Assembly (NCBI GenBank): GCA_002298545.1
Contig: DBKQ01000047.1
Span: 1-31,305 of the forward strand
Direction: 5' to 3'
Length of the DNA: 31,305 bases
Source: Prevotella sp. UBA746
GTDB taxonomy: Bacteria > Bacteroidota > Bacteroidia > Bacteroidales > Bacteroidaceae
Notes under the pieces: model-generated
The model's database searches: none
Told to the model about the DNA's origin: nothing
What the model saw: only the letters and a program-made list of their open reading frames with translations
Made by a program: the position numbers and the translations under genes
Part shown: positions 7,740 to 14,942 of the stretch, piece by piece
How the letters are laid out: each line of letters opens with the position of its first letter
Position numbering within the stretch: the first letter of the stretch is position 1

Positions 7740-8915
7740 TTACATCAGATTTTCGGCATTTCTGATTTTTTTCTCGATAATTTTAATCTTTGAAGATATG
7801 TTTTCACTGTAATTTTCCAATTTTATAATTGTTTTTGACAATTTTGCTTTTTCTGCATTATTTCCATTAGAATAACTCACCCTCAAATTCCCGAGCTGAC
7901 CCAAAACATTTTCCTTTTCCTTCTTCAGCTCTTTAACTTCAAGGAAAAGTTTCTTGCCCGTCTCCGACTTAAAGTCATCTATTGAAGTATAGACTATTTT
8001 ATCGTTTACGGGGAAGAAGAACCTACTGTCATTCGTTGAGCCGGCAATATCATTAGAACTATTCTTTTCAAGAAGTGATTTCAATCTATTCTTCGCTTCA
8101 CTTACCTCAGTTTTGTCGGTCCACGTATCTGCGATTTTTGTAATTGCGGCAAAGCCCTCCAGCTTTTTCTCGCTCATCTCACCATTGTCGTCCGTCCATC
8201 TTTTCGTTGTTGGCACAAAAGTGTAGATGCAGACTTTCCCACTTGGTTGTCTGCGGTTTGTAACGAACCAACCAAGGTTATTTATATCATCAATAATACA
8301 ACAGAACTCATCGGCATTAGAATTATACGGCAGACCAACATTCTCCGGTTTATAGAACGTCATAGAGTCAGTATTAAGTCTCGTCATAAAGATGTCCCTT
8401 CCGCCGAGAGCCTTTTCCTTATTCTTGGCAGAAAAATACAAAGTTACTCCGTCTGGCATCAAGTATGGGAAATCAGCATCCTGAAAATCAGCCCCGAGTT
8501 CAGTCAAAGCCCTCGGCTTCTGCCATTTTCCTCCAAGCTTTTCGGCAGTAAACAGCAGACTCTCGCCATTTGCTGTAGAATCATTAAAAAAACATCTGTC
8601 CCCAAAGTCATTAATATATATTAGCTTCGAGTCATTGTGGCGTTTATCATCTTTAAAGACATCATTATATCTCATGATTTTTCCACAGGCCTTCGATAGT
8701 GGAATATGTTGCATAAAATCATTTTTGTTCGTTACAATGCTGTCCACTATAACAAGTTTTGCTGTTGCAGGTATCAAATCCTGCATAACGACGCCCGTCT
8801 TAACATCTTTGTTCCTTTGTTGTATTCTGTTTGTCTTGCGCTGTGCATAGACATTACTTGCAGTGAGCGTAAGCGCAATACCGAGAATAACTATAAATTT
8901 AGCAGAATTCTTCAT
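7740..8915 (-). CDS. Secreted PD40/WD40-like beta-propeller protein, function unknown
   Basis: A signal peptide (MKNSAKFIVILGIA, ending NVYAQ) is followed by a region with PD40-like strands. Examples are GESLLFTAEK, LMPDGVTLYFSAK with GGRDIFMTRL, and LGWFVTNRR. These are the kind found in Bacteroidetes OmpA-linked or T9SS-associated propeller proteins. The last 60 or so residues are charged and heptad-like, probably a coiled coil (LEVKELKKEKENVLGQL). I chose the ATG at 8915, which begins the signal peptide; an extension to 8942 would add nine residues before it. No OmpA domain is present. A role in envelope assembly or sensing is inference only. Confidence 0.8.
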   Translation of the reverse strand: MKNSAKFIVILGIALTLTASNVYAQRKTNRIQQRNKDVKTGVVMQDLIPATAKLVIVDSIVTNKNDFMQHIPLSKACGKIMRYNDVFKDDKRHNDSKLIYINDFGDRCFFNDSTANGESLLFTAEKLGGKWQKPRALTELGADFQDADFPYLMPDGVTLYFSAKNKEKALGGRDIFMTRLNTDSMTFYKPENVGLPYNSNADEFCCIIDDINNLGWFVTNRRQPSGKVCIYTFVPTTKRWTDDNGEMSEKKLEGFAAITKIADTWTDKTEVSEAKNRLKSLLEKNSSNDIAGSTNDSRFFFPVNDKIVYTSIDDFKSETGKKLFLEVKELKKEKENVLGQLGNLRVSYSNGNNAEKAKLSKTIIKLENYSENISSKIKIIEKKIRNAENLM

Positions 8916-8975
8916 ATAAATAAAAATATTATGCCTTGACAAAAAAAGTTATGGTGCAATAATAGGAAATATCTA

Positions 8976-10223
8976 CTACTCATATTTCATAGACTTTGCC
9001 GGTGTGATATGAGAGACGATAAAACTCGGTCCTACAAAAGCCAGCAGACAAACCGCCAATGTCGCGATGTTAATAGCAACAATAAGCGGTATATTAAATT
9101 CTACCGGAACATAGTCTACATAGTATACAGAAGCATCAAGCTTTACGATTCTCGTCATACTCTGCAGCAAGACTATTCCTATGCCAATTATGTCTCCTAT
9201 AAGAATACCCCTTCCAACGATGAAAGTAGCAAACCACATGAAAGTATGTCTAACAACACTATTTCTGCACCCGAGAGATTTCAGCAAGCCAATCATTGTT
9301 GTCCTCTCCAATATTATTATCAGTAATCCTGATATTATAGTGATAGCAGCAACACATGTCATAAGGGCAAGAATAATCCAAACATTTAGATCGAGCAAGT
9401 CAAGCCATGAAAAGATTTGCGGATACATTTCCTGAACCGTTTCCGACGAGAACGAGCTTCCGAACTTGTCTGTTACCCGGTTTACATTTTTCACCAGATA
9501 GTCAGCAGCAGTATCAATTCGCTTAAAATCCTTTATACTGATTTCTACACCAGTAACCTGTCCCGGTTGCCATCCATTTATTTTGGAAGCAGTATACAAG
9601 TCGCAAAAGCAGAGAGCCTCATCAAACTTTGTCAAGTTTGTCTGATACACTCCACTCACAGTAAAGCGTCTTGCCCTTATATCGGTACCGTTTATGAAGT
9701 ATGCGAAAATCTTATCACCAGCCTTGATTTTCAGTTTGTCGGCAATATTCTTCGATACGAGGATTTTATTGCTTCCCTTACTATCAGAAAATTTCGGAAT
9801 AGCCCCCTCCTTCATACAAGAATGTATGAATGTAGTATCGTATTCTTCTGCAATTCCCTTAAAGGCGACGCCCATAAAATCGCTGTTCGTCTTCAGTATA
9901 CCTTGCGTCATGGCATACTTCTGAATATGGGCGATACCAGGAGTCCGCTCAATCACCTGCGTCATGCTGTCTCCGATAAACACCGGACACTGGTCCATGC
10001 CATGCAGCGTATTGTAGCTTGCCACAGTAATATCGCTACCAAGACCTATAACCTTATTCCTTATCGTGTGTTTAAACCCGAAGACAACACAGACGCTGAT
10101 AATCATTACAGCAAGTCCGATAGCCACACCAGCTGTTGCAATATAGAGTGCAGGTTTACTGACCTTCCTCCCGTTACCGCTGTCTGAGTAGATTCTTCTC
10201 GCTAAAAAAAACGGTAAATTCAT
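8976..10223 (-). CDS. FtsX-family ABC permease, LolC/LolE type
   Basis: A 415-aa inner-membrane protein. The N-terminal FFLARRIYSDS and a first helix (about residues 25-50) are followed by a large periplasmic MacB-like domain and three C-terminal helices (about 275-300, 320-350, 375-400). The layout is that of the LolC/LolE subunits that release lipoproteins to LolA. The segment RTTMIGLLKSLGC is the coupling helix that contacts the ATPase. No lolD ATPase gene is adjacent, which is common in Bacteroidetes. It is 38 bp downstream of the aminotransferase gene. Confidence 0.88.
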   Translation of the reverse strand: MNLPFFLARRIYSDSGNGRKVSKPALYIATAGVAIGLAVMIISVCVVFGFKHTIRNKVIGLGSDITVASYNTLHGMDQCPVFIGDSMTQVIERTPGIAHIQKYAMTQGILKTNSDFMGVAFKGIAEEYDTTFIHSCMKEGAIPKFSDSKGSNKILVSKNIADKLKIKAGDKIFAYFINGTDIRARRFTVSGVYQTNLTKFDEALCFCDLYTASKINGWQPGQVTGVEISIKDFKRIDTAADYLVKNVNRVTDKFGSSFSSETVQEMYPQIFSWLDLLDLNVWIILALMTCVAAITIISGLLIIILERTTMIGLLKSLGCRNSVVRHTFMWFATFIVGRGILIGDIIGIGIVLLQSMTRIVKLDASVYYVDYVPVEFNIPLIVAINIATLAVCLLAFVGPSFIVSHITPAKSMKYE

Positions 10224-10261
10224 ATTCTGTATGTTATTTACATGTCAGTTTTATGCAACCT

Positions 10262-11464
10262 CTATTCGTCAACTCTTCCTGGATAAGCTTCAAGGGCTTT
10301 TCTGAGTACGAACAGAGCCCTATTAAGGTCTTCTTTCTTTAGTACATAAGCAATTCTCACCTGATTGCGTCCTGCTCCCGGGGTTGTATAGAAGCCGCTT
10401 GCCGGAGCCATCATAACCGTCTCGCCTTCGTAGGAAAATTCTTCAAGACACCAGCGACAGAATTTCTCACTGTCGTCAACAGGTAATTTTGCCACGGTAT
10501 AAAATGCTCCCATTGGAATAGGAGAATAGACACCGGGGATACGGTTAAGTCCGTCGATAAGACATTTCCTGCGCTCTACATATTCGTCATAAACATCACG
10601 GTAATATTCTTCCGGTGCGTCGAGAGAAGCCTCAGCGGCAATCTGTCCGATAAGAGGTGGCGAGAGCCTTGCCTGGCAGAATTTCATAACAGCTTGCCTA
10701 ACTTCCTTATTCTTGGTGATAAGAGCTCCGATACGAATACCACACTCACTGTATCGCTTACTGACAGAGTCGATTAGAACAACATTCTGTTCGATACCTT
10801 CCAAATGGCATGCGCTGATATAAGGCGAACCGGTATAGATATACTCTCTATAAACCTCGTCGGAGAAGAGATAAAGGTCATGTTTCTTCACCATATCTCT
10901 GATTTGGTTCATCTCCCTTCTTGTATAGAGATATCCCGTCGGGTTATTAGGGTTACAGATAAGTATAGCCCTTGTACGGTCATTGATGAGTTCTTCAAAC
11001 TTCTCCACCTTCGGCAAAGAGAAGCCCTCGTCGATAGTAGTTGCTATCGTACGAATTTTTGCACCTGCAGAAATTGCAAATGCCATATAGTTTGCATAAG
11101 CCGGCTCCGGCACGATAATCTCGTCGCCAGGATTAAGACACGACATAAAGGCAAAGAGAACAGCCTCGCTACCGCCACATGTTATGATAATATCGTCTGG
11201 CGTAACGTTAATGTCGTATTTTTTGTAATACCCTACCAATTTCTCCCTATAGCTCAGATAACCCTGAGAAGGAGAATATTCCAGAATTTTCCTGTCAATA
11301 TTCTTTATTGCGTCGAGAGCTACCTGTGGGGTAGGCAGATCCGGTTGACCGATGTTAAGATGATAAACCTTAATTCCTTTTTTCTTTGCTGCGGCAGCAA
11401 GAGGAGCGAGCTTCCTGATAGGAGACTGCGGCATCTCAAGTCCGCGTACTGATATTTGAGGCAT
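10262..11464 (-). CDS. PLP-dependent class I/II aminotransferase (aspartate aminotransferase-like)
   Basis: A 400-aa cytosolic enzyme of fold type I. NPNNPTG at residues 171-177, Asp202 in LFSDEVYREY (pairs with the pyridine nitrogen), and the Schiff-base Lys236 in SVSKRYSECGIR are all present. The C-terminal Arg in NQVRIAYV binds the substrate carboxylate. It resembles the Bacteroidetes group annotated as aspartate/tyrosine/aromatic aminotransferase. The amino donor is not determined by sequence alone. It lies between the porin gene (24 bp) and the permease gene (38 bp) on the same strand and may be part of one long transcript. Confidence 0.92.
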   Translation of the reverse strand: MPQISVRGLEMPQSPIRKLAPLAAAAKKKGIKVYHLNIGQPDLPTPQVALDAIKNIDRKILEYSPSQGYLSYREKLVGYYKKYDINVTPDDIIITCGGSEAVLFAFMSCLNPGDEIIVPEPAYANYMAFAISAGAKIRTIATTIDEGFSLPKVEKFEELINDRTRAILICNPNNPTGYLYTRREMNQIRDMVKKHDLYLFSDEVYREYIYTGSPYISACHLEGIEQNVVLIDSVSKRYSECGIRIGALITKNKEVRQAVMKFCQARLSPPLIGQIAAEASLDAPEEYYRDVYDEYVERRKCLIDGLNRIPGVYSPIPMGAFYTVAKLPVDDSEKFCRWCLEEFSYEGETVMMAPASGFYTTPGAGRNQVRIAYVLKKEDLNRALFVLRKALEAYPGRVDE

Positions 11465-11488
11465 ATTTTTATAAAATTATTTTCTATA

Positions 11489-13837
11489 TTAATTAAAGAA
11501 GTTCCATGAGAGTCCGAATCTCAGCACCATGGAATTCAGAGGATAGTGTGGTGTGAGGAAAGCCTCACCGTTACCTGCATTGACATGGCTCAGCATCAAG
11601 AAGAACCTTGCTTGCTTGAGGCGCATGTTGGCATATACGTTAACGATAGGGTAGTTGCCCGTTTTCACGTTATTCTCGCCGTTGTCCTGCACGGTAAACT
11701 GTCCGAGTGCCGCACTATAGTCCGGTGCTTTGTATTTCGTAAAATAGCGAGCATCGGCACCAAGGTCAACATTAAGGACTTTTGCTATTCTGAATCTCAA
11801 GTATAAATTCGTATATATGTTTATTGCCGGCACTGGGAGAACATCACTGTTGCTCGATTTCTGATATGTCAGTAAATTCTCCCAATGTAGTGGTCCGAGT
11901 TTAAAGTCTTGTCCGAGCTGGGCTGTTATAAGACTTATATTTCCGCTATTTTGCTTAACACTGACAGTATTGCCACTTCTTCCGTAGTCATCAGTTATAG
12001 TATATTTCTGTGCGAAATATGTATAATTTTTTATATTGTCAAATGCCAGCCTCAACGAAGTCTTAGTCTTTTCTATAGTAAACATACCCTCTATTCTCGA
12101 CCTAATCTCCTTGTCGAGTCCGTCATTGTCCCACCACAGATGCTGTGAATGATAGTGACGATAATAGAACGTAGGGTTAAGACGATAGAAATAAGCCTTT
12201 GCTTCGAGTCTTACGGTATCTCCAAACAGTTTGAAGTTCAGATCTGCATCAGCATCAATTTTCAGTTGTCCGGCATCTTCTCCAACAACCCAGGTTTCGG
12301 CAGTAGCATCATAATGCAGCATACGTCCTTGAGTCTTGGATATTTGTCCGCCGATACTCAAATTGTGTTCATTATAAGAATCCTTTCCGCTCCCGAGTGC
12401 CGGAAGCGAGAAATGTCGGAGTTCAGATGTAGCAAAGAGCTTTATTCCAGCCTTGGCCCATTTATTGAATCCCTCGAGCATTGCGAGTGCAAGAGTATTC
12501 TTCAGAGCATAGTGGCGAGTCTTGTCATAAATAGAGTCCCCCCCGAGTTTATTGTCTATATCATACTTGCTGAGATAGAAATTCTCCGGTGTGTCATACG
12601 CTTCATAAATTCTACTATAGTTGTCAAATTTTAGCGTATGAATAATACTTGTTACAGGCACATATTCGTTCTTCATCCATGCAGTGTCTGTCTTCAACTT
12701 ACTTTGGGCCATCGCAAGAGAGTCTGCTTCAGCTTTGCCATTGACTTTAACTCTTCCCGTAGCGTCTTTCCCCGCCGCTATAGGTTCGTCACCGGCAATT
12801 TTTGAGCCGTCGGGTCTTCCAGCGAATGATTTTTTGCCGTTTTCATATCCCTGCTCGTCAAATTCGGTACCGTTTCTTTTGGCTTTCTTTCTTGCCTCTT
12901 CGAGTTTCTTTTCCTCGTCGTTTTCTTTTTTCGATTCTATAGCGAATTTTCTCGCCTTTATTTCCTCATCGGTCATCTTAACCTTGCGGTTAAATCCGAT
13001 GTTGTATCTATGACTGAAGAAGATATGCTGGTTATCGTTTCTATTCCAGTTCTGCTGCAATACAGTAGGTATCTCATCCTCGTTAAAATCATCGTTGAAG
13101 ACCTCAGGATGCGTGATGTATCTGTCGTCAGTAATACCACCATTTTCTGTCACCTTCTGATGATTTGTAGAAAAGAGGAAGTGTGCATTATACCTTTCTC
13201 CGAGATACGATGCATACATGGAATAGTTAAAGTGTGCCGTACTTTGATTCTGATAATATCCTCTGCCGTAGATATAGTCGAATTTGAATCCCACTCCGAG
13301 TCTTTTGTTCACGTTAACTCCAAAGAGAGCCTTCAGGTGATCCTCTCCATTCGTACGGTCACCGCATTCATTATATGTAAGGTTCGTAATAGGAGACAGA
13401 GTATTGGTGAATAGAAAGTTGCTAACCGGCTGAACGAAATAATCGTATGGCTGAGTAAACATAAACTGCTCCCTTGCCTGTCTGTCCACAAATATTCTGT
13501 TTATTCTCGGTGCTCCAAGATTTCCAGTAGAGTTGAATTCCCCCCTCATTCCAGTTGTGAAGATAGAATTCATAAACATGTGCTGAACGGTGTCTGGGCG
13601 AGCCATTATTCTGTCGCCGAATCTTTCATCCACCGTCCACACCTTCAATCCCTTAGGTATAACCTTATCCTTACCTTTCGTGGAATCCCTTCGTCCGCCA
13701 CTAAAAGAGTTACTTTCAGCATTGGCTCCAGCCTGCGTAAAAGTTCCATCGTCAGTAAGTTGGTTATAGCTTTGCGCATTTGCCGCGATTGAAGTCATAG
13801 CGGCAAACATCGTGGCGTAGAGTTTATTTCTTGTCAT
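11489..13837 (-). CDS. Putative outer-membrane porin (Porin_10-like beta-barrel)
   Basis: The protein has a signal peptide (MTRNKLYATMFAA, ending IAANAQ) and then many alternating-hydrophobic, aromatic-rich strands, ending in LRFGLSWNFFN with a terminal aromatic-rich strand typical of outer-membrane barrels. It resembles the putative porin family of Bacteroidetes. I chose the ATG at 13837: it overlaps the stop of the small gene upstream as ATGA, a coupling arrangement. From about residue 286 to 388 there is a highly charged, low-complexity stretch (KKENDEEKKLEEARKK and onward), which must be a loop or plug rather than barrel. The coding strand carries a run of seven G at 12538-12544. Length 782 aa. 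Confidence 0.82.
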   Translation of the reverse strand: MTRNKLYATMFAAMTSIAANAQSYNQLTDDGTFTQAGANAESNSFSGGRRDSTKGKDKVIPKGLKVWTVDERFGDRIMARPDTVQHMFMNSIFTTGMRGEFNSTGNLGAPRINRIFVDRQAREQFMFTQPYDYFVQPVSNFLFTNTLSPITNLTYNECGDRTNGEDHLKALFGVNVNKRLGVGFKFDYIYGRGYYQNQSTAHFNYSMYASYLGERYNAHFLFSTNHQKVTENGGITDDRYITHPEVFNDDFNEDEIPTVLQQNWNRNDNQHIFFSHRYNIGFNRKVKMTDEEIKARKFAIESKKENDEEKKLEEARKKAKRNGTEFDEQGYENGKKSFAGRPDGSKIAGDEPIAAGKDATGRVKVNGKAEADSLAMAQSKLKTDTAWMKNEYVPVTSIIHTLKFDNYSRIYEAYDTPENFYLSKYDIDNKLGGDSIYDKTRHYALKNTLALAMLEGFNKWAKAGIKLFATSELRHFSLPALGSGKDSYNEHNLSIGGQISKTQGRMLHYDATAETWVVGEDAGQLKIDADADLNFKLFGDTVRLEAKAYFYRLNPTFYYRHYHSQHLWWDNDGLDKEIRSRIEGMFTIEKTKTSLRLAFDNIKNYTYFAQKYTITDDYGRSGNTVSVKQNSGNISLITAQLGQDFKLGPLHWENLLTYQKSSNSDVLPVPAINIYTNLYLRFRIAKVLNVDLGADARYFTKYKAPDYSAALGQFTVQDNGENNVKTGNYPIVNVYANMRLKQARFFLMLSHVNAGNGEAFLTPHYPLNSMVLRFGLSWNFFN

Positions 13838-14085
13838 TTCACGAGTCGGATAACACATTCACACATTTTGAAAGCCATGGCACCCAGAACAATAATCGTT
13901 CCGGCATCACTGTTTTTGAAGAAATATACAATCATTCCCACAATGGCACCAATGATGAATATTATATTCAGGATGTTTCTGAGCAGGAAGAATCGTCCTC
14001 TTTCCCGCTGAGGTCTCGTATGTCTTCTTTCCGGCATGCGCAGTCCCTGTTCCTCGTTCTCGTTAATGATATTATTTTCTGTCAT
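13834..14085 (-). CDS. Small membrane protein, unknown function
   Basis: An 83-aa protein. Residues 1-30 are acidic then basic (many Arg in RHTRPQRERGR). Two hydrophobic helices follow, about residues 35-56 and 63-80. The stop codon overlaps the porin start (ATGA), so the two are probably translated together. No family was recognised. It may assist porin export or simply share its operon. Confidence 0.75.
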   Translation of the reverse strand: MTENNIINENEEQGLRMPERRHTRPQRERGRFFLLRNILNIIFIIGAIVGMIVYFFKNSDAGTIIVLGAMAFKMCECVIRLVK

Positions 14086-14104
14086 GTAATTACTTATTGT
14101 TTTT

Positions 14105-14123
14105 GCTGCCTCTAAGGGGCAGC
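14105..14123 (-). other. Hairpin in the leader of the small membrane protein gene
   Basis: GCTGCCTC and GGGGCAGC form an 8-bp stem with one G-T pair and a 3-nt loop. It ends 19 nt before the ATG at 14085. No U-run follows on either strand, so it is not an obvious terminator. Confidence 0.4.
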
Positions 14124-14154
14124 GAACATTTTCTTGAGGAATACCGTTCCCTGA

Positions 14155-14853
14155 TTATTTATTAAGATTCTTCTCTATATTCTCTTTCAGAAGCTTGAAT
14201 ATCTCCTCTTTAGAATCCACAGCGTTGCGCCTGAACTTTGCCCACCCCGGCACAAGTTTTGTTTTCTTTTTGTTTAGGGCGTTTTTGTCGTTTATAGACT
14301 CCTCTGCCGTTATCTTGTGTTCTCCCTTGCCGTTATTTTCGTCATACATGAAAAATATCCTTTTCATTTCCACTTCAACAGCTCCGTCGGAACATTTAGC
14401 AATAAGCGTGTAGTTGAACTTCGCCCTGTCGAGTGAGAGAAATGAATTTCTGAACGTAATCCACTGCTTTCCTGCTGCTACGATAATTTTCTCGTTTTTG
14501 TTCAGCAGTGTTACAGCACTTCCGTCAAGCATTTTTTCATCTCCCATCATAGCTGTAAGCGCATTTAGCGTAGCATCATACAATTCTTGCGCCGACTTGC
14601 CACTGAAGTTAAAATCAGCAGCCCATACCACCTTGTCGTTTTGTTCAGTCACAGCACCGCTGAGATATTTTTCCTCAGCCTTTGCCTTAGCGTCTTTCTC
14701 AGCCTTTCTTTCCGCCTTTTGGGCAGCCCTTTCCTGCGAGAGAGTCATCTCTTCATTCTGAGTTTCAGCTGTTTTAGGCTTCTCCCATACATTCTGGGCA
14801 TTTGCTGTCGTAGCCATAATCATGGCAGCAAAAAAGAAGATATATTTATTCAT
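14155..14853 (-). CDS. Secreted DUF4468-type protein
   Basis: The protein starts with a signal peptide (MNKYIFFFAAMIMATTANAQ). A highly charged Ala/Lys/Glu helix follows (residues about 40-65, with QKAERKAEKDAKAKAEEKY). The domain after it opens with DKVVWAADFNFSGKSAQELYD, the typical start of a DUF4468 domain. That family is common in Bacteroidetes, periplasmic, and of unknown function. I chose the ATG at 14853. A frame extension to 14943 would add 30 residues before the signal peptide and overlap the likely promoter. The last part (KLVPGWAKFRRN, then IFKLLKENIEKNL) is an amphipathic tail. Confidence 0.8.
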   Translation of the reverse strand: MNKYIFFFAAMIMATTANAQNVWEKPKTAETQNEEMTLSQERAAQKAERKAEKDAKAKAEEKYLSGAVTEQNDKVVWAADFNFSGKSAQELYDATLNALTAMMGDEKMLDGSAVTLLNKNEKIIVAAGKQWITFRNSFLSLDRAKFNYTLIAKCSDGAVEVEMKRIFFMYDENNGKGEHKITAEESINDKNALNKKKTKLVPGWAKFRRNAVDSKEEIFKLLKENIEKNLNK

Positions 14854-14881
14854 TTCGATTCTACAATTTTGGTTTTCTATG

Positions 14882-14889
14882 CAAAGGTA
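14882..14889 (-). promoter_or_regulatory. Candidate -7 box for the DUF4468 gene
   Basis: On the minus strand the sequence reads TACCTTTG, a full match to TAnnTTTG, 29 nt before the chosen ATG. No clear TTTG is seen 19-21 nt upstream, so support is partial. Confidence 0.4.
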
Positions 14890-14942
14890 CAAAAAAACTT
14901 GTAACGAGAGTTCTTTTAAACGTTTTTTTACGTTCAAGTCCA

